Shown piece by piece: positions 53,501 to 63,100 of a stretch of 64,000 bases of DNA. Source of the DNA: Xiphophorus maculatus (lineage: Eukaryota; Chordata; Actinopteri; Cyprinodontiformes; Poeciliidae); NCBI RefSeq assembly GCF_002775205.1, contig NC_036454.1, positions 10,498,882-10,562,881 on the forward strand, in the 5' to 3' direction. The position numbers were made by a program, and so were the translations under genes. The notes below the pieces were generated by a model. The model saw only the letters and a list, made by a program, of their open reading frames with translations. It ran no database searches and was not told the origin of the DNA. Numbering within the stretch: the first letter of the stretch is position 1; every line of letters begins with the position of its first letter.

Positions 53501-55906
53501 CAATGTTGTCCATTAATCATATGCTTTGCCTGCACTGTAAAACATTTGAGCTGCTTTTAGTTGTGTCTACCATCTTCTACTCTCCAAGTGAAACAAATTT
53601 AGTGAGTTTTAGATTTTTAACCTAAGTTTTTTATTAATTTTGTCAAACCTCCAATGGTTATGGCAAGAGTCCTCCAGTTGAATAAACCAGTGTTTAGGTT
53701 AGCACTTAAAACCAAAAGAAGAAAACGACAGGAGTCTTTAGCTGGGAAAAGCAGCTAAGCATTTCCCACAATGCTTAGCTGCATGTTTTGTATCCTGAGA
53801 TGAAAGTGCGTTACATGTCCTGTTTTATGTCCTGTTCAAATTAAATATTTTTGAGCAGAATTCATTGTGATGTTTCATAAAATTCATGATCAGATCCAAC
53901 ATTTTGTTCATGCAATTTGAAACAAGAATTTAAGTTATTCTAAAGCAAAATAAGTACTGTAGTTATTTTTACTTGATATTGTGAGTAAAATAATAAAGAA
54001 ATGTGTGCTCTTTAATGAAGGGAGGGCAGTTTTTTCTTGCATATAGTTAAATAATTAGTTGGTTTAAATTGCAGCGTTAAGATAAAACTCACAGTTCAAA
54101 ATTAATGAACGTAAAACACAATGTTCAGACAACTCGACTCGTGTTGTTAAATCAACCTCATGGACTTTAATTTCTGAGTTAAAACCAAAACAAATTTTTG
54201 GTTGACTAAAATTACATTTTCAAGGCAGCAGGAGGACTTTCTTTTTCAAGTTAAGCCAACTTCAAATATTTTACAGTGCATTTTAACCTTTAAGTTTCAC
54301 TTATATTCATTTAGTTTTTTGGTTTAAATTGGTCTGAAGTAAGGGCGTACTTCCAGAACGGTGAAGACGAATGTCATGTTTTGGACTGCGTTGTATTGCA
54401 AACTGCAGCAGCACAAATTAAATACATAATGATCATCTGAATCATCAACTAATGAGCCAACGGAAGAGACGCACAGTACATTTTAAAAGTTGCTGCATGC
54501 ACTCTATGAAATTAGTCAGGTTGTCTGTCGACTAAAATATTCCTTGAAGAAATATTGGAGGACACATTTAGACTCACGTTTGATTGAATAAATCTGCAAA
54601 TTTTTTGCTGTACCAGTTTTATTTCTATGTACTTAAATCCATAACTATATAGAGCAGGGGTCCCCAAACTTTCTCCTGTGAGGGCCACATAACTTGTCCC
54701 TTCTCTGATGGGGGGCCGGGGTCAGTTTGTAACAGAAAAAGTGTGACGATTGTAAGAGTGCTAAACATAAAAATGTATTGTTTTTCAGAAAGCACAATCA
54801 AATAACCTTTTCTGGATTCTTCAGAGAACAAAAGTCAGGAAATAACACTATTTATGAAATAAATAATAACCAAATAACACTGGGTTCTCCACATAAAAAA
54901 AAGGGTTAGGGTCAATTATATGCATGTATAAAATAGTTACTAACTAGTAAGTTAGTAACTAAAGTTCATTACTAAGGAACATTTATTTTATTGCAAAAGT
55001 CCAACTTATCAAATAAAAATGCACATATATGAAAATACTCTGGTATTGTTCAGGGGGCCGGACCAAATGTGGAGGCGGGCCGCATCTGGCCCGCAGGCCG
55101 TAGTTTGGGGACCACTGATATAGAGCAATGTAATCTGAATGGATGAAATTAAAACCCAAAGAGCTCATAAATAATATTTGCTGTTAGTATTTCATATTTA
55201 TATCCTTTATATTACATTATTACAATTTTAAAAATGTATATCAAATAGTTTTGCCTGGAGTTTTACTGCTTATTTCCTCTTTGATCTGATTATATTTGTC
55301 ATCCACAAAGAGTTTTAATTAATAAATAAATCAAACTAATAAGAGCTTAGTTTTGTTTGTTTTTGTCATGCTAGATGTGGAACTTTACACCTACATTTCC
55401 TACTTTCTTGCGCAAGTCTATACCTACATCTAATTTTATAAAAATGCAATAAATGGAATAGTTTACTGTAGAAAAATAAAAACAGCTCAATTGCTGCTAA
55501 TTTTTTTCTTATTATTAAAATTAGTTAACGTTTTTTACATTATATGGTCCCTCTCCTTTATCTGCTTGGATTCGAGCGGGTGCTGCTCTACAAAGAAGAA
55601 GAAACTGGATGGACGATAGACAGAAAAACAATGAACATCCAACTTGATTTGTTTCCTAAGAGAAAATTTTCCTTCAGGTTGACAAAAACACAACCCCAGC
55701 TCCCTCTGTAAATGATGCTGAAAGCTGACAGACACATGTGAATATACACACACCCAAAAGCGCACGTCCTCCCTGCTAATACACACAAACACACTAGAGT
55801 CTCAATCTCTGTAGCCCCATTGAGACCCTGTCTGAGTTTGAATGGCATCTTTGCTTCGCCTGACTGGGCCTGTCTCTCTATCATACAGACACACTCTACC
55901 CTCCAG

Positions 55907-55939
<33 letters not shown>

Positions 55940-58027
55940 CCGCTAACAGTGAAAGAATGAGAGGAACCGAGTGAAAAAATGAAACAAAAAAGCAACAACA
56001 AAAGCAACCGGCTTTGGTTTGTGACGTGTGTGTGTGTGTGTGTGGGTGTGTGTGTGTGTGTGTGTACCAGGTTTTCAGTGTATGTGTGTGTGCGTCCCTG
56101 CTTGCACAAGAGGTACAGTGTGCACATTTGTCTGTAGATAAATGTCAGTGGTGGGAAAAAAATAACATAATTACTGTATACTGAGCGCTAGTGTGGCATT
56201 TGTGCCAAGCCTTGTGGGTAATGGGCTGGAATAATTGGACTGGGTGAGTTAGACGTTTCAGCTGGGAAACCATCACAGCTTAACTGGTTTTGTTTTAATC
56301 AGCATATGTTCACCTTGTGAATTTAAACTTAGGGTTTTATATATAATTATGGTATTATAAATGCAAATTTTTAAACATCTGAGGGGATTTCATTTAAATA
56401 ATAATAAACACGTAAAGATACATAGAGGTTACATGTTGAAACAAGTTCATAAAGTTAGATATGAAGGTTCAAGGTTTCGTTCTTTTGTGTCCAATTAGTA
56501 AAAGAAAAGGATATTTTATTCGATGTATAAAAACTATACAGAGAAAGCAGATTTACACACCAAATAGAGTCATTTCTGATTTTACTAACCTAAGAATTGT
56601 ATAAAAAATGACTTTTAAACAACAAGCATTCTCTAATTTGTAAGGCAAACTCTTTTAAAGTTGATTAGGCATTAACCTTTTCAATATATTTGTTATTCTT
56701 CATTGTTTCACTCACCTGACTGCAGATTTGGGTATGGATCCATACAGCAGTGAGCTGAGTCCTCTGTAAAGTCCTTTAACACCGTGACTCTGCACTGTCT
56801 GCCTCACACAATCACCTGGAAAGAGACAGACATTCAGTAAATTAAGAAATTAAAGCAGCTTTCTACTTATCGTTCTTATTCATAGGAACCAGCTTGAGCT
56901 GTAGCACAGGAAACTACTGCAGGAAGCTAGTAAAGCTGCTTACATCAGATTTAGATTTATAAAATCCATGGGAAGGCACCACTCATTTGAGAAGGAATGA
57001 GATAAATTAATTTGGACTGATTTATGGATCCATGCTGAGTAAATTTGGAGAATTTGGTGAGCCTACAAGTTTGAAGCAAAGAAACATAAAGATAAAATCA
57101 AAACTACTTTGTCAGTGCTGCTATACTGACAATGAACGAAGACAAAAAATGTCTAAAAAGATATTTCTGATATAATTTCATTGACTCTACAGCAGGAGTC
57201 TTCAAATTCAGTGTCGGACCAGAGACACATTGAAGACCCATGCTCTTGTGTCTCCAAAATCTCATAAATTTTGTTAACCTGTTTCTCTTCTTAAATCTAT
57301 GTCTCTCAGCTCCAAGATTAAAATACAGATCAATTTGCCCTTAGACATCAGTTCTGCTGCAAATCTCATTTCCAGAACTGAGGGAGCAAATTTTTATGAT
57401 CTGTATTTTAATTTTTCCTCCTGGCATCCAAGGAGATGTTTTTATGGTCAGATTATTGCTTGTTGCCAGGTAGCAACCTTTCTGCTGGATAATTATTGTT
57501 CTCAGCAGTTTTCAGTATTGGTTTTGCTGATTATCTTCCTTTAAAATTGTGAATTAAAAACAACCACATGAAAGTCAGCGTTAGCACAAATAATTTTTAT
57601 CCAATGAAACCAAAAGTTTTCCTTTCGACACCAGCCCAGAAATCTGTGAGGCTTCATAAAACCAACAAGCAAGAAAAGCAACAGCTGTCTGAAGTGCTAA
57701 TTAGCATCATCTCCAATCCTCAGAGTCCCAGCAGACATCAGCAGATCCTGGCTGTTTGTTTGCGACGCGAGGCACCGATAACAAGCGTGCGTGTGAGCAC
57801 TGGGCTCTTCAGCCACATAAGCAAGCCCGGTGACGGCTCTCCAGAAACGGTGATGCACCTGAAGATGTCGGGTAATTAGATAATAAGCGCCAGAGAAAGG
57901 AAATAAGACGGGTGGATACCTATTCCTCTGTATTTTGGCGGGTTGGCCTTCTCGTCCAGCTGTAGCTGCGTTTTCACGTACTCTGTGGGGAAAGTGATGC
58001 AGATCTCTATGCCACCGGCGATTCCAC
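38550..58027 (-). CDS. slc25a1: Mitochondrial citrate (tricarboxylate) carrier SLC25A1, lacking first coding exon
   Basis: The inner-membrane antiporter that exports citrate in exchange for malate, feeding cytosolic acetyl-CoA for lipid synthesis (family knowledge). Exons in transcript order: 57920-58027, 56716-56815, 43159-43297, 42767-42851, 42497-42601, 40906-41021, 40710-40783, 38550-38664. All phases agree; they encode 279 residues plus stop, matching human SLC25A1 from about residue 33 to the end. The three carrier signatures are visible: PTEYVK (exon 1 here), PMETVK and PLDVIK. The C-terminus reads [16 protein letters not shown] then NTVWKTD, as in mammals. The N-terminal exon (start, presequence and first helix) is not found up to 64000 and should lie beyond the edge. 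The intron at 43298-56715 (13.4 kb) houses a full BEL retrotransposon. Confidence 0.96.
38786..39590. mobile_element. Long-inverted-repeat MITE interrupted by another element
   Basis: Left arm 'acatttgaaataagac' through 'cattgttccactaacag' and right arm 'ataatctgccagtggaac' through 'cttacttggtaatattttgtg' are inverted copies of each other and of the 28071 element. A roughly 440-bp GC-rich segment lies between the arms. Confidence 0.6.
38956..39394. mobile_element. Probable solo LTR nested in the MITE
   Basis: The GC-rich insertion starts TGTAG and ends CTACA, short inverted ends of LTR type. It has an AATAAA signal (39349-39354) near the right end followed by a T-rich stretch, suggesting a plus-strand U3-R-U5 layout. 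No matching target duplication is visible at these boundaries, so limits and identity are uncertain. Confidence 0.4.
41115..41665 (+). mobile_element. 5'-truncated L2 LINE, 3' end
   Basis: Translation gives the C-terminal part of L2 ORF2: [20 protein letters not shown], then [17 protein letters not shown], then a frame-disturbed stretch and [11 protein letters not shown]. It ends in 'gctatacaaataaaatttc' and a (TGAT)n tail. Inserted antisense to slc25a1. An inverted repeat (41328-41340 and 41352-41364) lies within it. One or more frameshifts make it non-functional. Confidence 0.85.
41690..42425. mobile_element. Degraded Tc1-like transposon
   Basis: One end ('tttttgtcacattaaaaccacaaac') and the other ('cacataaaatcccaatgaaacac' to 'gtacttttgcaag') are inverted relative to each other and match the shared family termini. 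Between them 'ttggtcttcatgatgctgtttg' is a piece of the internal region. No transposase frame. Confidence 0.6.
43584..44088 (-). repeat. BEL/Pao 3' LTR (505 bp)
   Basis: Left-hand LTR on the plus map, hence the 3' LTR of this minus-strand element. It carries TATAAAG (43962-43968), about 120 bp from the U3 start, and overlapping AATAAA signals at 43688-43698. U3-R-U5 order fits these positions. The small 61-codon frame inside is repeated in the other LTR and is not a gene. Confidence 0.97.
43688..43698 (-). terminator. LTR poly(A) signal (two overlapping AATAAA)
   Basis: Read on the minus strand the sequence is AATAAAATAAA. In the 3' LTR it would end the element's transcript; because the element is in sense, it could also end slc25a1 transcripts early. 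Confidence 0.6.
44089..44098 (-). other. Polypurine tract of the BEL element
   Basis: On the minus strand AAGTGGGAGG abuts the 3' LTR directly, the expected place and composition for plus-strand priming. Confidence 0.8.
44128..50229 (-). CDS. BEL/Pao Gag-Pol polyprotein, intact (2033 aa)
   Basis: A single frame that should give the capsid-like and replication proteins of the element. I start at the ATG at 50229 (A at -3, G at +4); the frame is open 18 codons further up but without ATG. Order: coiled-coil-rich gag-like region with P-K-F-H-G (about 240-300); zinc-knuckle cysteines (442-457 and 478-515); aspartyl protease with D604 in I-D-L-A-S rather than the usual D-S/T-G; reverse transcriptase with first catalytic Asp near 984 and YVDD at 1061-1064; RNase H acidic residues near 1269, 1313, 1343 and 1389; integrase HHCC (H1625, H1629, C1659, C1662) and D1694, D1759, E1814; then a C-terminal domain with VGDIIWLAD. 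No env. All catalytic motifs except the protease triad look normal. Family call is certain; activity is inferred. Confidence 0.96.
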   Translation of the reverse strand: MAEEMFGKSVKQLKLDRTMAKSSFTKQANFLSRKASNMTEMELREEFKKLTSDARHVSDSNDDYKAGLLAEVGDEADELDEQQKADLEKTIIDCELKLEEVKQIVQSNLWKKYGQDELYTAIQEAEKACNDASDIKVLTVYKNAYEVQLSFVENVIQESIKSFLTWEMWIPVEERDNLEDRVKQMKLMKNKLQTRKSQFAIAQTIAEEKKKSDDAQSDLTSFPILAQPAPSVKIRPICLPKFHGCKRNFHRWRKDWESLQKQGEPSGSVEVKKFQLLDSVDERICNELHLSAYDTAADMFRVMENRYGDKLSIALEIIEELEKTPPLKANQPRKVIDLIQAIEKALADLTELGNIGAMKNPLVIKSLESKLPDVIKRDWLVFMVNPANAVTPDNHFDSLLKFLKTQEEVLEKLEQLGVSEKVEKKFEKRHAFTRSTRKNHVCIVCGDARHGDKIFFCKQFKAMNLPEKLNIVKTLDTCKRCLRKHGDADCINTYLCRNKDCKKRSFSDHHFLLCPKGELTKVETVKPRRENRLTEEQEKFIAGLSPELAEECRKAFSNVTASTKNTKCEASGLMESYGLKEQPVILMLLEVTTNAGQKIGTLIDLASDTNYITHQAAKRLSLEGENITLVVHGVGGMSVKVRTKRYLLRVRVKTPKGTVKAHQLICYGLSEIAKVHKVIQPLQLQKFFPDVGLEDLKRPDTIELLISHREGRLAPQRVKVVGDLVLWNSPLGMTVGGAHPDLCEDVDVAAHRSETHFARSMRIAAVKYKEVCSFEEVKAESKNTTTNKEFIDWWKWESIGAACEPKCGGCRCGTCQPGGKDMTLMEEKELEIIKQGLTYVQADNHSDAPHWDAKYPWIVEPACLPNNRKSVESTFLRTERRLNKVPEWKTVYANQVHEMVERKAAIKLTEDTLNNWKGPVWYVNHQVAPNPHSVTTPVRLVWNSSQRFEGLSMNDILLKGPDVLNPIRAVLLRFRRGLHAALGDIKKMYNSVWLEDLERHLHRFLWRDGSEEEIGEFAITRVNIGDRPAGCIAQVAMRETAKLPMFDSCKEERRILEEDCYVDDILTSDNDPELLHKHIKKVEEILQAGGFCLKPWVLSGQSGRQNMSLPSRDKILTLPNQLKEDDNKALGVGYLVEEDKLYVMTSINFSKRRKKMKMGQNLEEGEVRINTPNPLTRRELLSQVASLFDPIGLVTPTKQKGAILVRKAFQETRTAGKAGDTWDQPLSDGLRNEAIELFQDYVRLGQIKFHRSLTPISWIRKPIGITFSDGSDKSYGAVLYFRWETEQGIQVRLVESKAKLTPLDQKGEPVKAEICGAVFAARLRKYVEKHSRMEIGGWYHLLDSQTVLGAIQCDSYGYQTFFANRIGEIQKTGPVADWWWIPGELNVADITSRGACPEHLQEDSQWQNGPKFLLQPIDQWPKRSAKDIAISAKEGVEKLQRKAFSAVITRAQSKQTEEKLCDEEVTKNALKATKCKERDRELKISPLTFIAKQLIQERRYSSLSKLVRVIAWVRRAVENWKLTLESHHSGRKVKEKISTDIKQSTIHPGLSVKECENALREVFLAAQENTSFHDTTLNRLVVFKEQDSGLQVCGGRIQSFNEDKRAVPILPYDSWVSMLVALEAHEVNHEGIAGTLLQMRKKAWVVRGRRLAKKVVDNCVTCRKIRAKRCEQIMGDLPPERTLPARPFEFTTIDLFGPYEVRDEVRKRVKLKVWGIIFCCMSSRAIHTDLVSDQSSEGFLLAYQRFTALRGHPRKLWSDGGKNFIGAKPVLVDLYLFLDRLNKEKIQHEALEHGTEWSWKIHPADSPHRNGAAEAAVKILKQALHNLGSDGVFTWSEFQTFLYMAANLANERPIDARTQSREDCISYITPNSLLLGRTDLKSDNCGFDFKSYPLKRLKFIQTEVDRFWRKWSQLAGPNLFVRSKWRSKKRNVAVGDIIWLADQNALRSQYKLGRVISVNSDGKGIVRDVYIRTYPSYPVPLVRAGGQTRKMRKKLQMKIPSTILHRDVRRIVLLPIEEQENPAGTRSGEEREV
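50320..50388. repeat. Six degenerate 11-bp repeats in the BEL leader, including the primer-binding region
   Basis: On the plus strand, units of the type TGGTTTCCAAC (variants TGGTTCCCAAT, TGGTTCGAAC, TGGTTTCCAGC, TGGTTTCCAT, TGGTTTTCAAC) run up to the LTR boundary. The primer-binding site should lie here next to the 5' LTR, but no clear complement to a tRNA 3' end beginning TGG at the boundary is evident. Confidence 0.75.
50389..50893 (-). repeat. BEL/Pao 5' LTR (505 bp)
   Basis: Right-hand LTR, which drives the minus-strand transcript. It is base-for-base the same as the 3' LTR as far as I can read. TG...CA ends sit within the inverted TGTCAAGTT/AACTTGACA. Confidence 0.97.
50767..50773 (-). 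promoter_or_regulatory. TATA box of the BEL 5' LTR
   Basis: TATAAAG on the minus strand in a GC-richer surround, about 120 bp into U3. It is the most plausible core promoter of the element. Confidence 0.6.
52390..53440. other. GC-richer, low-repeat intronic block
   Basis: About 1 kb of balanced base composition without simple repeats, recognisable transposon or consistent reading frame. It could contain conserved regulatory sequence of slc25a1 or a neighbour, but the sequence alone does not show this. Confidence 0.3.
54655..55117. mobile_element. hAT-type MITE (463 bp) with perfect 8-bp duplication
   Basis: Ends CAGGGGTCCCCAAACT and AGTTTGGGGACCACTG are inverted repeats with one mismatch. 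Direct atatagag copies flank it (54647-54654 and 55118-55125). 'gggccgg' and 'gcgggccgc' subterminal motifs resemble the snap29-intron element but the interior is different. No transposase. Confidence 0.92.
55909..55938. repeat. (CA)n microsatellite
   Basis: Fifteen CA units, about 85 bp from an opposite-strand (TG)n tract, so the pair can fold back on itself. Confidence 0.95.
56025..56066. repeat. (TG)n microsatellite
   Basis: About 42 bp of TG units with one GGG interruption, complementary to the (CA)n at 55909-55938. Confidence 0.95.
56816..57919. other. slc25a1 intron (1.1 kb)
   Basis: AT-rich intron. The motif 'caggagtcttcaaattcagt' near 57193 weakly resembles a hAT terminus but lacks a partner. 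Confidence 0.6.
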
Positions 58028-58639
58028 CTGGGAATAAAGACAGTCAGAGTAAATACTGCACTGAGCACAAAATACAAGCCTGAAACTGAAAATGAAAGTG
58101 TTGCTGTTTCCTTACTGCCATGTTAATGTATTGTTCTTAAGCTTATTGTTTAATAACCAATTAAACAATTTATTGTACGATAAATTAAATTGATGTCAAT
58201 AATTTAAATTCTGATGATTAATATTTTTTGAAAGCCAATTTTGTTTACAGGGACATCATAATCCATTTTAATCATAGTTTTAGTTGTAAGTGGTTTTTAT
58301 TTCAGTTTTATTTGTTGTTCTTTGTTGATATGTTTTACTTTGTTTATTTCAAATATCTTCCGGTTTCAGGATAACCTGTTAAAATAAAGTTTATTGATCT
58401 TAAAGCAATAGTGCAAGTTTAAGAGGGTAAATTTGCACTATTATGCAATTAATCATTTTTTACTAAAAGTTTTTTTTTCCCCAAATCATTTTAAAAAAAT
58501 AACTTAAGCCATTCTTTTGTGAAGGTGACAATATATTACTTGAAAAATGATCTGAAAGAAAACAATATTTTCATTTATTGCAATAATTACTGGGCCAATT
58601 TATCGGCCAGCAAAAATGTGTGATTGTGCCTTTAAAAAG

Positions 58640-58765
58640 AAAATATCATCCATTTACCTTTTTCACATTTTACTACCTGAGAACCAGTTGAAAGTATTGC
58701 AGCAGGATCTCATAGGATTGACCAACACAAACTGGTGCTTAATTGTGAATGAATACGTTTCTGTC
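58640..58765. mobile_element. Tc1-like transposon end fragment
   Basis: 'ctttttcacattttacta' followed by 'gattgaccaacacaaactggtgc' matches the shared left-end block of the Tc1-like family. Confidence 0.5.
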
Positions 58766-60101
58766 TGGATTTTTTTTCCTGGCATGTTGGATGCTACCTT
58801 AACCAAGCATTACTCAGCCCCCACTATGAATTACGTCATGGATCATTACAGTGACGCCACAAATAGCTTTTAGTCCATAAACATTAAAAGCGCCGCTGCA
58901 GAGGGAGAAAGAGTAATGAGGTCGCCGAGGATAAATCATCTGCTCCTGCAGTGGCTCAACTGGACCAAAAGAATAAGAAGGAATGTCATATGAAAGTCAT
59001 ACACCATAAGGCTGGCTGGGAAAAAATAGGAATAAGAAAATGAAATAAATGTGTGTAGCAGCAGCAAAGGTTCAGTCGGAAACCAGCCACAGCAGAGATG
59101 AGTCACATAGGAAGGAGGGACGGAGAGAGAAGGTTGGTATTAATTAAATTATCCTCTCAGCCAGTGGGGAGGGTCTCCATTACCCAGGCCAAGACCCTCC
59201 ATTAAGTAAATGACACAGGAACAAAAATGCACATTAAGAGAGAAACACACACTTATTGTCTTCTTGAACATCATGCATTACAACTGCTGTTACACTTTTT
59301 CAAGCTGATAAAAAGATCATATTTTGATTATTTAAATCAACTAATGTGTAAACCTGATCAGTCTGGAGTTTGACTGCATTGATATTTTATAATGTGAGTT
59401 TAAATTTATCTCCAAGCTAAGCACTCATCCTGTGTCTCACAGTCTTTTATTGCTTTATTTAAATTCTGGACAGATACCGTAATGTGTCAGGTTGCATGAT
59501 TGATAGAATAATGAGTCAGAATAAATTTAGGACCAATCAGAGCTCAGACTACTGTGTGTTATGAATGAAAATCTAAAATCACTACAAGATTACAATGACA
59601 GAATATTTTCTCAAGCTCACAAATCACTTTTAATTTGTCTCAGCTTTGAATGCAGCAGGAAATGAAAGAATTGCGAGATTTCTCACATTTATACTCTAAG
59701 CATACATTGCTAACCTTTAATTTTTTCAAACTTAACTCTAAAAGTGGAGGCAACAACCGAGTTTATGTTGTTGGTTCATGACCTGCTGCACTCGATCTCA
59801 GACCTTCTGACTCATGTATCTCTACTACTGACACAGAAAACCCTGACTACTCTGACAGATCGTTTTTGGTGACATCTCCTCGTCCCAAACATTTCCTCCT
59901 ACACAGCAAATGTGTAGGAAAATTTTTCTGTTTGTTATCTTCTTTGGCTGAAAAGTGTGGAAGTGACAGAAAAAATGAGTGGACCAACTTCGAGGCGGCA
60001 ACACACACAAACACATGATCAATCCTCATCAGATGTGCAGCATCTGTAGTGCAGCTTGTCTGTCTTCCAGTTCATTTTGCAGCCTGCATTCAGCACAGAT
60101 T

Positions 60102-60124
60102 CACACACACACACACACACACAC
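60102..60124. repeat. (CA)n microsatellite
   Basis: Eleven CA units in the upstream slc25a1 intron. Confidence 0.9.
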
Positions 60125-63100
60125 GCATGTATCTACACACGTTTACAGGTGACAGCCTAATGAGTCCAGTGTATCTGCCGAACATAGGTTACACAAGAAA
60201 AAATGGCCATTAATCTTCATCTGCAGACTCGCTTCCCTCTCCTAATAAATTCTCTATTTTCTTTCCTTCAGCAGCTTCTTCCCTCACCTCTCCTGTTTCT
60301 CAGGTTTCCCAACATAATGCCTTGAAAATCAATACATCAACACAAACCTTTGACACTTGCTATTACAGTAGAAAGAAATTGCAACTCCAATGTGGAGAAA
60401 TCCAGAGGTGGTGAAAAATATTACAGCACCTCAAACAAATCTGCTTTAACAGACACTTTTAAAGCTGAAATATCCACAGACTGAGTGTATTTTACATCAA
60501 TCTGACACACACTGTTGGAGCTGCTGGGCTGTGTGAAGGTAATGCTGTCGCTCTCTGACCAGACAAATAAAATGAACAACTTAATCAACAATCCTACCCT
60601 TCACATCTGGGCCTGGGCTCAGGCTACAGACAGAAACTGCCAAACATACGTGAAAAACTATATGAAATGTTTTAATGCATGAGCATAGAGAGTCTCATTT
60701 TAAAATCAGATCCATTAATTCTCTCCTGGATTAGAGCTCATATGAAAACATGTTCATAAAACTGGCAACAGCAGAGTTGGCTGCATAAACAATGTTTTTT
60801 TTTTTTGGTTTGGTTGTTTTTTAAAGCAATAAAACCTGTTAGTGGTGAGAATTTATCAGTGGGGAATGACATCTGCAGTCATTAAAAAAACCAAGTTAAA
60901 AGAAAAAAAAAAGAAAAATCATACTAAAGCAGCTTTGGTTTTGTTTATACCAACATTTTCCAGGTACAAAAAAATCCATGTGCAACATTATTTACCCAAC
61001 TGGACAAGTGATTAGTACGGTTCAATAATTTACCAATACTCTATCAGGAACTGTGATAAAGTAGCTCCAATAAATAAGGCAAGACATGAAACTAATTTAT
61101 ACACCACAGAAAAAAAGCAACCACCATGGCCTAAAAGTGTTTCACATGATTAGAAATTGAATAATCCATAACAAATAACAGCAATAGAGGACAGAAAAAA
61201 ATTATCAGAACCACAATTAATTTTGCACATTAATTGTGTAATTTAAAGTCTGAAAAATAATCCAAAGTTAAATAACTTGCAATATGTGACATGTTTTATA
61301 TTTTTTATAGATATTCATCATAATTTATCCAAAGTATTTATCTCCCAATAGAAAGCCTGTTGTCTCTCATAGAAATATTGAGACAATATTGAAACATTAA
61401 TATTATAACATGGTTTTAAAAAATGTTTAATAATTATTGACTCAGTAAATTGTATATTTAATTAAATTGAGATAAGGGGAATGATTAAATAAGTTTTCAC
61501 TTCTTCCTACTCGTTTTCAAACAAAAAAGTAGTGGTAAATAAATTATTTTGTTCTTGGTTATGAATGTTTTTTCTACCTTACTGACAGCTTGATTTCTTG
61601 TTTTTAAAAACCTGTTTGAGAATAAAGAAATCAAATCAGATCAAATCAAATGGAATAATTAGCTAAACAGACATGAAGGAGTTGGTTGAAGGGAAGAACC
61701 TATCATTTGACGTTACAAAAACAGAGGTTCAAATTAGCAAAACGTCTGCTATTTCATTTTAAATCACCATTCAAAATAATCTCATCAACAGAAACATGAA
61801 CAAATAAATGATAAGTTAAAAGCCAGTTCTTTGCAGAACAGAGAGAAGCAAAGCAAAGTTGAGCCAACATGCATCCAGCTGACAGGGAGGATCGGCCCTG
61901 AAATCCTGCCCTCCCTGATGCTGAATATCGCTAATGAGCCTCGGACACATCTGTCCCACTATCAACTTTCCCTTTTCATCGGGATATAATGACAACCGAG
62001 CATCGAACAGAAGTCCAGCTCCAAATCCTTCAAAAAAAATGTTCTGTGCAGCTTGACAGAAAAGGGTTTTACTTTGCAAAACTCACATGAAAAGAAAAGA
62101 CTAAAAACTGGTGTGTTTGTAGGTTTGCAGATATGGGAGGCGTCAGTTTTGCAGGAGAATTGAATATTAATCCTGATCATCTTTTATCTCATAAAAATCT
62201 CCAGCGGGAGGAACACAGCAGAGGAGGTCGGAGGGAAACTTGTTATGTCCACATAGGATCTGAGTGTGTAGCCAAAGGAATGATGCACTTCAAAAACATC
62301 AGGTCTCCTGTTTGCCTTCTGCAAAGATGAAAAGAATTATTCATCTGAAGCCTGGCCTTTCAGGCTTTCTCTGTCCTGAACAACACTCTCTAATTCAGCT
62401 GCTGATGCCTAATTACAGGCAGGATGTTGATTAATTTTACATGGAAACTGCTTAAACTGCTTACAGCCCTGCAGCATGGAGGAAACGGGCTGATTTACAA
62501 GAGGAGGACAGCTAAAGCTCCGGTTGTTTAGACCGCCTGTGCGACTAGAGATACTGCTGCAAGGCTTTATACTGGGAAGGGATGAAACGCTGTTGTTTTA
62601 CATGAACAGTATTTATGCACCTTGTTAAGTCAGTGGTAACTCACAGACTGTTCTGGTTGCACACAGACTTTCTAGTCATGAGTTTGTAAAAACAACTAAA
62701 ATAAAACTGGCATCAAAGTGTCATCTATGAGCCGTTGTGTATTATTTTACTACTTTTAATTTTTTTATTTTGTTGCTGAATGTGGTGATCACTATATTTT
62801 GTATTTTGATGATTAAAGGTTGGCCAAATTATTCCAAAATACTCTCGCTGTAGCTTCTCCAACTTGAGGGACCCGAAAAACCAACATTTTTATCATTACT
62901 TTCAAACCATTTTAAAAAATACTGCTTTCTGAACATTTAGTTGTTCCAGAAAGCAACATTTGTGGTAAAACAAAGTATAATAGGAATATTTACCTTTTTC
63001 CTGCAGAGGGGATTTTTGGATGAAGTTAATTGTGCAGGTCTGCTCTCATCTATCTTGTTTTGGCACTTCTGTGATGTCTGATTACAAATATTATTCATCT

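Larger units (their letters stand above)
43298..56715. other. Giant slc25a1 intron (13.4 kb)
   Basis: Flanked by exons that join in phase 2 at the AVR|FGM junction. It holds the complete BEL/Pao element (43584-50893), a hAT MITE (54655-55117), CA/TG microsatellites (55909-56066) and GC-richer non-coding blocks at about 52390-53440. Removing the BEL element leaves about 6.1 kb of older intron. Confidence 0.85.

Noticed and set aside
55588..56127. 179-codon open frame on the minus strand
   Set aside because: Made largely of translated CA/TG microsatellites; no family resemblance, codon texture is low-complexity.
57190..57250. hAT-like terminus 'caggagtcttcaaattc'
   Set aside because: No inverted partner or duplication nearby; likely chance or an unrecoverable relic.
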